Source of the DNA: Tragulus kanchil
Lineage: Eukaryota; Chordata; Mammalia; Artiodactyla; Tragulidae
Assembly: GCA_022376925.1 (NCBI GenBank)
Contig: JAIOJX010000032.1
Location: 176,439,479 to 176,503,478 of the forward strand
Direction of reading: 5' to 3'
DNA: 64,000 bases
Positions 47,401 through 58,339 of the stretch are shown here, in pieces (positions within the stretch are counted from its first letter, which is position 1; the number at the start of each line of letters is the position of its first letter). The position numbers were made by a program, and so were the translations under genes. The notes under the pieces are model-generated. The model worked only from the letters and a program-made list of their open reading frames with translations, was not told where the DNA came from and ran no database searches.

Positions 47401-49776
47401 GAACTTTAATGGAGAATTAAAAGCGTAGACAGAACCCTGGCATTCCCAGTGCAGTTAAAAAAAGCTCTGTGGTTTGGTTGTGCTGAGGTGATATTGCTCA
47501 ACAGTTAATGTAATCATATTACATGAGTTTGTATTAAAATCATATGCAAGATGAAAATCAGTCTGAACGGCAGCAACTAGGAAAAGACAAAGAAAGATCT
47601 GTGAGCTGTTGTAGTTTGTACAGAAACTTTGGTAGGAGAAAAGTACTGACAAACATATATACATGCACAGAGAGAAAAACTGATAAAGCATACAAGGGCG
47701 TTTGGAAATGCATAAGTAGGTTGCTGCAAAGATTCCTCTTCATGTGTGTGTCTTCTGAAGGACAGAGATGCTTGCCCATGAAAAACAGTGTGTTGAACAG
47801 TGATGGTCACCTCAGATCTCATCTGGACAGAGGCAAAGCCAAGTTCAGCTTAATAGATTGGGATACTGTGCATTCATTCATTAGCTGGATGATTGCCAGG
47901 CAGGATCTGGCAGGTAGCCACTTGAAAGCCCATGGCTTTCCTGGTGTGGTCCTGGTTTTTGTTGGCAGGTTAACTCTGCTATTTTATACGCTCCTGTGGT
48001 AGGGATTACATGTATCAAACCTTCAAGATTTCTTACATTACGAGACACACAGACATAAAGTCAGACTCTCTTAACCAGCCTTCCTCCCTTCTCCATGCAT
48101 AAGAAAAATTAGACTTTTTTTAAAATTTGTAGTACCTGGGATCTACTTCAAACACTCTTCCATGGAACAGAAGCATCAAATGTTAGAGTTTCTCAGCAGG
48201 ACTTTACACAAACCTGAAACTCTGCCTAGTTTTTCACTTCCAATCCAGGAAAGGGTTTGCAAAATGGCCAGAGAGGATTCACAGTACATCATGATGCAAG
48301 AGCAAGTTAAACACAGGAAGTGCCCAGTTGTGAAGATTTCAAGACTTCAAGAGCATTACAAAGCTTGAGACTTGTCTCACACATTGGCTAGCAAACTGTA
48401 GGAAGAACACTGATGGTAGCAGGACTACCATCTCTAGCTTGTTTTGTTTTTGCAAGAAGGCATCCTTTACTCATTCCACCATGTGTTTGGGTGGTTTCAA
48501 TTCAACATCTTCCATCCTGGCTTTAAAGGGGTGGGCCCATGTCAGAACCATCTGCTTAGAATGATCTATTCTTATAGCTTTAAAAAATTGGTGAACCATG
48601 GAACTTTAATGGAGAATTAAAAGCGTAGACAGAACCCTGGCATTCCCAGTGCAGTTAAAAAGCTCTGTGGTTTGGTTGTGCTGAGGTGATATTGCTCAAC
48701 AGTTAATGTAATCATATTACATGAGTTTGTATTAAAATCATATGCAAGATGAAAATCAGTCTGAACGGCAGCAACTAGGAAAAGACAAAGAAAGATCTGT
48801 GAGCTGTTGTAGTTTGTACAGAAACTTTGGTAGGAGAAAAGTACTGACAAACATATATACATGCACAGAGAGAAAAACTGATAAAGCATACAAGGGCGTT
48901 TGGAAATGCATAAGTAGGTTGCTGCAAAGATTCCTCTTCATGTGTGTGTCTTCTGAAGGACAGAGATGCTTGCCCATGAAAAACAGTGTGTTGAACAGTG
49001 ATGGTCACCTCAGATCTCATCTGGACAGAGGCAAAGCCAAGTTCAGCTTAATAGATTGGGATACTGTGCATTCATTCATTAGCTGGATGATTGCCAGGCA
49101 GGATCTGGCAGGTAGCCACTTGAAAGCCCATGGCTTTCCTGGTGTGGTCCTGGTTTTTGTTGGCAGGTTAACTCTGCTATTTTATACGCTCCTGTGGTAG
49201 GGATTACATGTATCAAACCTTCAAGATTTCTTACATTACGAGACACACAGACATAAAGTCAGACTCTCTTAACCAGCCTTCCTCCCTTCTCCATGCATAA
49301 GAAAAATTAGACTTTTTTTAAAATTTGTAGTACCTGGGATCTACTTCAAACACTCTTCCATGGAACAGAAACATCAAATGTTAGAGTTTCTCAGCAGGAC
49401 TTTACACAAACCTGAAACTCTGCCTAGTTTTTCACTTCCAATCCAGGAAAGGGTTTGCAAAATGGCCAGAGAGGATTCACAGTACATCATGATGCAAGAG
49501 CAAGTTAAACACAGGAAGTGCCCAGTTGTGAAGATTTCAAGACTTCAAGAGCATTACAAAGCTTGAGACTTGTCTCACACATTGGCTAGCAAACTGTAGG
49601 AAGAACACTGATGGTAGCAGGACTACCATCTCTAGCTTGTTTTGTTTTTGCAAGAAGGCATCCTTTACTCATTCCACCATGTGTTTGGGTGGTTTCAATT
49701 CAACATCTTCCATCCTGGCTTTAAAGGGGTGGGCCCATGTCAGAACCATCTGCTTAGAATGATCTATTCTTATAGC
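47401..49776. repeat. Direct duplication pair 17 (47401-48578 and 48601-49776)
   Basis: Offset is 1200, then 1198 after an A-run difference. A 22-base spacer lies at 48579-48600. One substitution was noted (agaa(g/a)catcaaatg near 48175/49373). A 152-codon frame (47544-48002) is copied intact at 48742-49200, but I find no domain and give it no gene status. Confidence 0.97.
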
Positions 49777-50489
49777 AAATGGTTAACCTTGGAAGGAGGA
49801 AAATGTTCTGATGCTAAATAAAGCCTGAGAATGTTTCCCACAGTACTCTTTGGAGAGAATGCCTAAACCATACCATGAGAATACCTTTCAATTTGACACA
49901 AAAGAAATGTATTTTCCTTAACAGACCATGATGGACCGGTTCAACCACTTTGGAAGTTTTCTTTTTTCTTTCTTTCTTATTTAGTTAATCAGACTAAAAT
50001 TTCTTTAGTGGTTAGAAGACTATGCCTGCCTATGTTTTCTTCTTCCATTTGATTTACTATTATTATATTTTTGTATTTAGAATTTTTATGAAAGACCAAT
50101 TAACATAGTTATTCTTATTGGCATTATTATCCTGGTTGATGTAGACTTGGACATGATTTAAATTAATGACTTTAGCTAATGCCAATTCAGCAAAAGCAGA
50201 GCTTTATGGCATGTGTGCTGTGGGGAGGTGAACATTACATTTATGGCAATTGCTTTCTGGATTTTATTTTTTTGTCTCCCATTATACACTTCTTAGTATT
50301 TGGTCTGGCTCCTCTTTAAACAGTGATTTCCTCTTCAGTGATGTAATCTTATGAAAGACCAAAGTTTTGCAAACTTTAATTAGCAATGGGAATTCCCCGT
50401 ATTTATATATGTATTAACATGAATATATAAAGGACTCTGATTGACCATACAACCGCAGCTCACTTTTGTATTTTATTTACTTACTATTT

Positions 50490-50543
50490 GTTCTTTTTGT
50501 CTTTTCTCTTGCTCTTTCTCTCTCTTTCAATCTCTCTCTCTAC
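50490..50543. repeat. CT-rich tract, pair 18 copy 1
   Basis: Low-complexity run of tctctc/cttt units. The duplicate is at 51605-51658. Confidence 0.7.
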
Positions 50544-51604
50544 TTTATAGACAGCTATTTTAAAGCACTTTCTAAGTGTCAAAGTCTGTGCTAAAGTAGG
50601 GAAAAGTAGAGCAACAAGCTTAAACACAGGAAGTGCCCAGTTGTGAAGATTTCAAGACTTCAAGAGCATTACAAAGCTTGAGACTTGTCTCACACATTGG
50701 CTAGCAAACTGTAGGAAGAACACTGATGGTAGCAGGACTACCATCTCTAGCTTGTTTTGTTTTTGCAAGAAGGCATCCTTTACTCATTCCACCATGTGTT
50801 TGGGTGGTTTCAATTCAACATCTTCCATCCTGGCTTTAAAGGGGTGGGCCCATGTCAGAACCATCTGCTTAGAATGATCTATTCTTATAGCAAATGGTTA
50901 ACCTTGGAAGGAGGAAAATGTTCTGATGCTAAATAAAGCCTGAGAATGTTTCCCACAGTACTCTTTGGAGAGAATGCCTAAACCATACCATGAGAATACC
51001 TTTCAATTTGACACAAAAGAAATGTATTTTCCTTAACAGACCATGATGGACCGGTTCAACCACTTTGGAAGTTTTCTTTTTTCTTTCTTTCTTATTTAGT
51101 TAATCAGACTAAAATTTCTTTAGTGGTTAGAAGACTATGCCTGCCTATGTTTTCTTCTTCCATTTGATTTACTATTATTATATTTTTGTATTTAGAATTT
51201 TTATGAAAGACCAATTAACATAGTTATTCTTATTGGCATTATTATCCTGGTTGATGTAGACTTGGACATGATTTAAATTAATGACTTTAGCTAATGCCAA
51301 TTCAGCAAAAGCAGAGCTTTATGGCATGTGTGCTGTGGGGAGGTGAACATTACATTTATGGCAATTGCTTTCTGGATTTTATTTTTTTGTCTCCCATTAT
51401 ACACTTCTTAGTATTTGGTCTGGCTCCTCTTTAAACAGTGATTTCCTCTTCAGTGATGTAATCTTATGAAAGACCAAAGTTTTGCAAACTTTAATTAGCA
51501 ATGGGAATTCCCCGTATTTATATATGTATTAACATGAATATATAAAGGACTCTGATTGACCATACAACCGCAGCTCACTTTTGTATTTTATTTACTTACT
51601 ATTT

Positions 51605-51658
51605 GTTCTTTTTGTCTTTTCTCTTGCTCTTTCTCTCTCTTTCAATCTCTCTCTCTAC
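51605..51658. repeat. CT-rich tract, pair 18 copy 2
   Basis: Duplicate of 50490-50543 at offset 1115. Confidence 0.7.
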
Positions 51659-51725
51659 TTTATAGACAGCTATTTTAAAGCACTTTCTAAGTGTCAAAGT
51701 CTGTGCTAAAGTAGGGAAAAGTAGA

Positions 51726-52086
51726 CATGACCAGACAGTTTTTGACCTTATAACATGGGGTGATAGTTGGTCAGTCAATAAAATAATTAAGAAAGGACAT
51801 TTTCTTAATTTGGGGGATATGTGTAAGACAAAGCACACACTGGATTCCCTAGGAGCTTACTGTGACCCCCAATTTATCTTGGATTCACTCCACAGCTGGA
51901 AAGAGGAAGGGATATAGCATTATTCCTGGGAAAACTGACATTCTTACTAAGTCTTGAAGGATCCATCAATAATGCCCAGGCAGCTTGAGTCATGTGGGTG
52001 AACTGGGTGCTTGAACACCTCCAATGTAAGCCAAGTCTATAAAAATAGAAACTGGGCTGGGTTCCTGGATCAGCAAGAAATTCGGT
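51726..52086. other. Single-copy stretch, nothing recognised
   Basis: Intergenic DNA between pairs 18 and 19. Confidence 0.45.
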
Positions 52087-52185
52087 GAGTTTATAAAGTG
52101 TAAGAAAGGGGGATTTGCAGGGGTCAAAGATAAAGAACATCGAATGCATTGCTAAAGAGTTTGAATTTTATTCTTTAACCAATCA

Positions 52186-52410
52186 GCATGTGTGCATGCT
52201 AAGTCACTTCAGTCATGTCCAACTCTTTGTGACCCAGTGGACTGTCCAACAACCCTCAGAAAGTCCAGCCTGCCAGGTTCCTCTGTCCATGGGATTCTCC
52301 AGGCCAGAATACTGGAGTGGCCCTCCTTTAGGGGACCTTCCTGACTCAGGTACTGAATCTGTGTCTCCTGCGTTGCAGGCGGATTCCTTACTTAGTCACT
52401 GGGGAATCCC
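52186..52410 (-). mobile_element. Bov-tA SINE, antisense, pair 19 copy 1
   Basis: Runs gctaagtcacttcagtcatg, tttgtgacccagtggactgt, a 20-base-odd insertion, then tctgtccatgggattctcc, caggccagaatactggagtg, and a diverged tRNA-like head. Confidence 0.92.
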
Positions 52411-52734
52411 AGGGAATCCCATGCAATAAGCATATGAGACTTTAAAGTAAAGAGAAGAGTGAAGATGGCTTATAGCCCAGGGGTAAAATGTGCAAATTAC
52501 AGCTTGTGGAATTTAGGTGACTGAGTCTGAATTCTGATTCCATCACCATGAGGGGTGTGGTCTTAATTAAGCTATATCACGTCTCCATGCAATGAAGGCT
52601 GTCACAGCTGTTAGTGGTGATGATGCCTGTGGTCCCTGGCTGCAAGCATTGACATAGGCAAACATCTTCAGTAAATCTGCTGTGGCAACAACAATAGAAT
52701 ATGGAGTAGTGAGAAGGTCATGAGCAGAAGAAAT

Positions 52735-52895
52735 TAGCCAGACCTTCCTTTGGAATCCGGCTTGGCCACTGATTAGCCATGCCGCCCTGGGACTGGTGAC
52801 CTCACCATATGGTCATATAACCTTGGTTTCTTCACTTGACTGATTATGGTAAGAATTCCCACAAGTGGTTTGAAAGAACCAAAATGAGGGAGAAT
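52735..52895 (+). mobile_element. MIR, sense, pair 19 copy 1
   Basis: MIR order is clear: ggaatccggcttggccactg, attagc, gggactggtgacctcacc, ccttggtttcttcacttgac, then gtggtttgaaagaaccaaaa. Confidence 0.78.
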
Positions 52896-53001
52896 GCAGA
52901 CACGGTTCTCAGTGTAAATTCTGGTGCATATTTATAACCTTGATATCTCTATCTCCTACTTGACAAGAGACTGATGTTAAGAAAATACCATTTGGTGTTT
53001 T

Positions 53002-53021
53002 TTGTTGTTGTTGTTGTTGTT
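53002..53021. repeat. (TTG)n tract, pair 19 copy 1
   Basis: Short trinucleotide run. In the copy at about 54214-54236 the T-run before it is shorter and the (TTG) run one unit longer. Confidence 0.8.
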
Positions 53022-53398
53022 TTGGCCTCTTGAGACTTTGAAGCTACACCTGATGAATATAATACAAGTATCTTAAATGAAGGTGTTGGAAATAGAGATT
53101 TCTCATGGAAAATAAATAAAACACTGGGTTGTGTGTTTCCATATGAATTCAATAAACACCCCTTAGGTTCCAGTGGGACAGTTGAATAACAGATTCATCA
53201 TTTTATGTGATCCTCAAAATAAGCAGGAGTTATTTGCTAGAATTTTCAAACTAAGCTGATCAAGGTCCTTGAAGGCTACAAGGCCGGTGAGTGAAGAAAT
53301 GGAGTTTATAAAGTGTAAGAAAGGGGATTTGCAGGGTCAAAGATAAAGAACATCGAATGCATTGCTAAAGAGTTTGAATTTTATTCTTTAACCAATCA

Positions 53399-53623
53399 GC
53401 ATGTGTGCATGCTAAGTCACTTCAGTCATGTCCAACTCTTTGTGACCCAGTGGACTGTCCAACAACCCTCAGAAAGTCCAGCCTGCCAGGTTCCTCTGTC
53501 CATGGGATTCTCCAGGCCAGAATACTGGAGTGGCCCTCCTTTAGGGGACCTTCCTGACTCAGGTACTGAATCTGTGTCTCCTGCGTTGCAGGCGGATTCC
53601 TTACTTAGTCACTGGGGAATCCC
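53399..53623 (-). mobile_element. Bov-tA SINE, antisense, pair 19 copy 2
   Basis: Duplicate of 52186-52410 at offset 1213. Confidence 0.92.
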
Positions 53624-53947
53624 AGGGAATCCCATGCAATAAGCATATGAGACTTTAAAGTAAAGAGAAGAGTGAAGATGGCTTATAGCCCAGGGGTAAA
53701 ATGTGCAAATTACAGCTTGTGGAATTTAGGTGACTGAGTCTGAATTCTGATTCCATCACCATGAGGGGTGTGGTCTTAATTAAGCTATATCACGTCTCCA
53801 TGCAATGAAGGCTGTCACAGCTGTTAGTGGTGATGATGCCTGTGGTCCCTGGCTGCAAGCATTGACATAGGCAAACATCTTCAGTAAATCTGCTGTGGCA
53901 ACAACAATAGAATATGGAGTAGTGAGAAGGTCATGAGCAGAAGAAAT

Positions 53948-54108
53948 TAGCCAGACCTTCCTTTGGAATCCGGCTTGGCCACTGATTAGCCATGCCGCCC
54001 TGGGACTGGTGACCTCACCATATGGTCATATAACCTTGGTTTCTTCACTTGACTGATTATGGTAAGAATTCCCACAAGTGGTTTGAAAGAACCAAAATGA
54101 GGGAGAAT
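53948..54108 (+). mobile_element. MIR, sense, pair 19 copy 2
   Basis: Duplicate of 52735-52895 at offset 1213. Confidence 0.78.
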
Positions 54109-54510
54109 GCAGACACGGTTCTCAGTGTAAATTCTGGTGCATATTTATAACCTTGATATCTCTATCTCCTTCTTGACAAGAGACTGATGTTAAGAAAATA
54201 CCATTTGGTGTTTTTGTTGTTGTTGTTGTTGTTGTTTTGGCCTCTTGAGACTTTGAAGCTACACCTGATGAATATAATACAAGTATCTTAAATGAAGGTG
54301 TTGGAAATAGAGATTTCTCATGGAAAATAAATAAAACACTGGGTTGTGTGTTTCCATATGAATTCAATAAACACCCCTTAGGTTCCAGTGGGACAGTTGA
54401 ATAACAGATTCATCATTTTATGTGATCCTCAAAATAAGCAGGAGTTATTTGCTAGAATTTTCAAACTAAGCTGATCAAGGTCCTTGAAGGCTACAAGGCC
54501 GGTGAGTGAA

Positions 54511-54959
54511 TAAAACAGAATTTGAGCCCAGCAGGTTTGACCGGAAGCCCCAGGAATGTGCCCTTATCATGTGCTGCCTTTGGGGATCCAGTGATGATCA
54601 TTTCCACCGTGTGTCCTAAAGTGGCTGGAAACTCACTGGGCTGACTCCTGTCTGTGTCCATGGAAGGTCTCTCTGCCTTGGCTCCTTCTGGAGAGTGCCC
54701 ATAGATGTCAAAAATCTAACTCCTGCTATAAGCCATGAACCCCAAATCATTTTTCGAGTATATTTTGCTGCATGGTTTGGGAATGTTGCTGATGCTGATG
54801 GTGATGTGTGTGTCCGTGTGTGTTTGTGTTAAGTCAGGGGGTATGTCCTATTTTTCCATAGGCAGGATGCTTCCAAGTAGACCATTTGAGAAGATTTAAG
54901 AAAATTTCATATTATTAGTAAGAAGTGAAAAGACGATAGATTCTGGTATCAGGAAAGCA
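54511..54959. other. Single-copy stretch, nothing recognised
   Basis: Intergenic DNA with a short gtgtgtgt-like run near 54805-54830. Leads into a split MIR. Confidence 0.45.
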
Positions 54960-55059
54960 TTTTTCCTGTGCAGCTTGAGGCAAATTGCTCCCCATCTCTG
55001 ATCCTCGGTTACCCCATCCATGCCAGCAGGGAACCATCGTTCTCTGCAGAGGATGAAAC
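54960..55059 (+). mobile_element. MIR, left part (split by Bov-tA)
   Basis: The run cagcttgaggcaaattgctc followed by ctctgatcctcggttacccc follows the MIR core. It resumes after the SINE. Confidence 0.6.
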
Positions 55060-55278
55060 ATGTGCTAGGTTGTATCAATTGTGTCCCATTCGTTTTGACT
55101 ATGCACTGTAGCCCGCCAGTCTTCTCTATTCACAGGGATTCTACAGGCAAGAATCCTGGAGAAAGCCGCCATGTCCTCCTCCCAGGGATCTTCCGGACTC
55201 CCGGAGTGAGCCCACATCCCTTCTGTCTCCTGCATGGGCAAGCAGGTTCTTTACCACTAGTGCCCCCTGGGAAGCCCA
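55060..55278 (-). mobile_element. Bov-tA SINE, antisense, inserted in MIR
   Basis: Runs atcaattgtgtcccattcgt, caggcaagaatcctggagaa, tttaccactagtgccccctg, ggaagccca. Near full length and single copy. Confidence 0.9.
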
Positions 55279-55352
55279 GGATGGCTCTCAAGGTTAAATG
55301 GAGCAATGTGTTCTGTGGCCTCACACAGCATTTGACTCAAAGTAGGTTCTCC
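55279..55352 (+). mobile_element. MIR, right part
   Basis: The stretch ctcaaggttaaatggagcaa, then cacacagcatttgactcaaa, then gtaggttct matches the MIR 3' region. Confidence 0.55.
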
Positions 55353-56128
55353 TTGGTGGAAAATATCCTGCAAATACCCCTGTATCTCTCCCATGCCAAA
55401 CTCATCATGGTTAGCATGTCCTCGAGTCCCACAGCCTCCTTGACCTTGAGTGGAAATCCTTGGCACAGAACCCGGAAACGGGAGTAGGGTTGGGGCTGGA
55501 ACAGAAGCCACCTTGGAGTAAGCCCACCACTGGCTTTCTCAGAGGGAGCCTCATGATAGCTGGAGACTTCCCATCATTAGGAGCTGGGCTGGCTTCCAGC
55601 GGGTGCCCTGGAGAAGGGAGTCTTCTTACCCTATTACCAGTCTCCTCAGCCAGCCTGTCCCCCCAGGATTAAGATCTTATAAACATCAGCCAGTCCTCAG
55701 GGGCGATCTCCTGAGCCCCCCCCTCCCCCATTGATTCCAGATGGAGAAGAGACTTGTGTGGAAGAACAAACCTTAACTTTCTCTTCAGTGAGCAAGAAAC
55801 AACAACAACACGACCACAAAGAGCAGCATGGCCTAGAAATGCCTCGAGTGAACCAAGCTATTTTCTTCTCAAGACTCAGAGAGCAAGAAGTTATTTTTAG
55901 GTGGCCGTGGGCTGAGAGCACAGGGATGCTGGGCTTGTGTGCTTTGGAGGTTCCCCCCAGGGCAGCACAGGGATGACGGGCAGACAGGCGCTGGGGTGGA
56001 GGGTGGAACCCTGCCATCAAGGCCAGGAGATATGCCAACAAACAACCAAGTGGCAATCCTCACCTGGAACCCATGCTCTCAAAGAAAGGTTTCAGTGTTC
56101 GCTTAATTTTTCTCCTATGGGTTATGCC
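55353..56128. other. Single-copy GC-richer stretch, nothing recognised
   Basis: Includes a C-rich run (about 55716-55730) and several frames up to 119 codons on both strands that overlap each other. No domain, no exon-like pattern I can support. Confidence 0.45.
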
Positions 56129-56395
56129 GCACCACCTCTGCTCTGTCTGGGCTTTGTGAAACCCCAGCAGACTCTGACACTATGCTGTTCTTTTCAGTGA
56201 GAGGCAAATGATCCATCTGTTCAAGCTCAGGGCAGCTCCTTCTCTTTCCAAGGGAGAATTATCTAGCACCTAAGACCAGGACAGGTGAGCACAGCTCCAA
56301 GCTCAGATCTCCACTTGCAGGGCCCCCTCTGTGGGCTATACCACAGTTTATTTCTGTTACATAGAACATTTATTTTAGGCATAAACATATACATT

Positions 56396-56599
56396 TGTTG
56401 TTGTTTAATATGTAAGTCATGTCCAATTCTTTTGTGGCCCCATGGACTATAGCCCTTTAGGCTTCTCTGTCCACGGGATTTCCTAGGCAAGAATACTGGA
56501 TAGGGTTGCCATTTCCTTCTTGAAGGGATCTTCCAGACACAAGGACCAAACCCGTGTCTCCTGTTGGCAGGCAGATTCTTTATCACTGAACTTCCAGTG
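56396..56599 (-). mobile_element. Bov-tA SINE, antisense, pair 20 copy 1
   Basis: Starts with a ttgttgtttaatatgtaagt tail, then tggccccatggactatagcc, tttcctaggcaagaatactg, cctgttggcaggcagattct. Followed by a poly-A run. Confidence 0.9.
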
Positions 56600-56637
56600 A
56601 TAAAAAAAAAAAAAAAGAGCTCCCTGAAAATACATAT

Positions 56638-57102
56638 GAGTAACCAGCATCAGGAGACCCCAGTTCAATTCCTGGGTCAAGAAGGCCCCCTGGAGAAGGG
56701 ATAGGCTACCCATTCCAATGTTCTTGGGCTTCCTTCATGGGTCAGTTGATAAACAATCCAGTGTGCAGTGTGGGAGACCCGGGTCCAATCCCTGGTTTGA
56801 ACCTACTTTCCATCCCTGGGTTGGGAACATCCCCTGGCCTCTCTTGTTGCAGAGCACTGGCTCTGGGCACATGCAGTCCAGAATACGCTCACTTAATTGG
56901 ACACACTAGCCCAGCTGTTCCCCAGCACGTGGGATCTGCCCAGGCCAAGGATCGAACCAGTGCCCCCTGCACTGCAAGATGGACTCTTTACCCACTCAAC
57001 CACCAGGGAAGCCCATCACTCGAGTATTCTTGCCTGGAAAATTCCATGGCTTGTCCATGGGTCGCAAAGAGGTGGACACAGCTGAGTGACTTCACTTTAA
57101 CC
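56638..57102 (+). mobile_element. Composite SINE block: Bov-tA with CHR-2-type insert, pair 20 copy 1
   Basis: Order: a sense Bov-tA fragment (56638-56728), a sense Bov-tA head (56729-56837, gggcttccttcatgggtcag, gggtccaatccctgg), an antisense CHR-2-type SINE (56838-57015, ctctcttgttgcagagcact to accaccagggaagccc), then the Bov-tA 3' part (57016-57102, gagtattcttgcctggaaaa, gggtcgcaaagaggtggac). Long read-through frames here come from SINE sequence. Confidence 0.75.
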
Positions 57103-57619
57103 TGAGTCATAAATTATAAATTGGGAGGAATTCCTAATTTTAGAAGCAACTGGAAATGTTTGAAAGAACATGCTTTATGAATTGAAACAACCAAAGTGTA
57201 TGTCCTTTTCAACTGCTTCCTCGCTCTGTGGCTTTGGGCAAATCGCACAAATTCTCTGAACCACTACTCCATCAACAGGGAGGTGGGCGTTTAATACTCA
57301 TAGTATGTGGTTACTGCAAGTGTGTTTGGAAGTGTTTACTAGATGAAATTATGCACCACCTCTGCTCTGTCTGGGCTTTGTGAAACCCCAGCAGACTCTG
57401 ACACTATGCTGTTCTTTTCAGTGAGAGGCAAATGATCCATCTGTTCAAGCTCAGGGCAGCTCCTTCTCTTTCCAAGGGAGAATTATCTAGCACCTAAGAC
57501 CAGGACAGGTGAGCACAGCTCCAAGCTCAGATCTCCACTTGCAGGGCCCCCTCTGTGGGCTATACCACAGTTTATTTCTGTTACATAGAACATTTATTTT
57601 AGGCATAAACATATACATT

Positions 57620-57823
57620 TGTTGTTGTTTAATATGTAAGTCATGTCCAATTCTTTTGTGGCCCCATGGACTGTAGCCCTTTAGGCTTCTCTGTCCACGG
57701 GATTTCCTAGGCAAGAATACTGGATAGGGTTGCCATTTCCTTCTTGAAGGGATCTTCCAGACACAAGGACCAAACCCGTGTCTCCTGTTGGCAGGCAGAT
57801 TCTTTATCACTGAACTTCCAGTG
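57620..57823 (-). mobile_element. Bov-tA SINE, antisense, pair 20 copy 2
   Basis: Duplicate of 56396-56599 at offset 1224, with one a/g change. Confidence 0.9.
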
Positions 57824-57856
57824 ATAAAAAAAAAAGAGCTCCCTGAAAATACATAT

Positions 57857-58321
57857 GAGTAACCAGCATCAGGAGACCCCAGTTCAATTCCTGGGTCAAG
57901 AAGGCCCCCTGGAGAAGGGATAGGCTACCCATTCCAATGTTCTTGGGCTTCCTTCATGGGTCAGTTGATAAACAATCCAGTGTGCAGTGTGGGAGACCCG
58001 GGTCCAATCCCTGGTTTGAACCTACTTTCCATCCCTGGGTTGGGAACATCCCCTGGCCTCTCTTGTTGCAGAGCACTGGCTCTGGGCACATGCAGTCCAG
58101 AATACGCTCACTTAATTGGACACACTAGCCCAGCTGTTCCCCAGCACGTGGGATCTGCCCAGGCCAAGGATCGAACCAGTGCCCCCTGCACTGCAAGATG
58201 GACTCTTTACCCACTCAACCACCAGGGAAGCCCATCACTCGAGTATTCTTGCCTGGAAAATTCCATGGCTTGTCCATGGGTCGCAAAGAGGTGGACACAG
58301 CTGAGTGACTTCACTTTAACC
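57857..58321 (+). mobile_element. Composite SINE block, pair 20 copy 2
   Basis: Duplicate of 56638-57102 at offset 1219. Confidence 0.75.
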
Positions 58322-58339
58322 TGAGTCATAAATTATAAA

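Larger units (their letters stand above)
49505..51725. repeat. Direct duplication pair 18 (49505-50610 and 50620-51725)
   Basis: Offset is 1115 throughout, with a 9-base spacer (50611-50619). The first copy starts inside pair 17 copy 2, so about 272 bases (48307-48578, 49505-49776, 50620-50891) occur three times. The unit is AT-rich intergenic DNA with a pyrimidine-rich tract. Confidence 0.97.
52087..54510. repeat. Direct duplication pair 19 (52087-53295 and 53302-54510)
   Basis: Offset starts at 1215, falls to 1213 after two single-G losses, and returns to 1215 where the T/(TTG)n run differs. A 6-base spacer is present. Left and right ends share the short motif cggtgagt (52084-52091 and 53285-53292). 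The unit holds a Bov-tA and a MIR. Confidence 0.97.

Noticed and set aside
47544..48002. 152-codon frame repeated intact at 48742-49200
   Set aside because: Intact only because the DNA around it is duplicated with over 99 percent identity. No family resemblance, no splice or codon signal that I can support.
56737..57105. 122-codon frame in the composite SINE block
   Set aside because: Entirely within Bov-tA and CHR-type SINE sequence; frames like this are common in ruminant SINEs.
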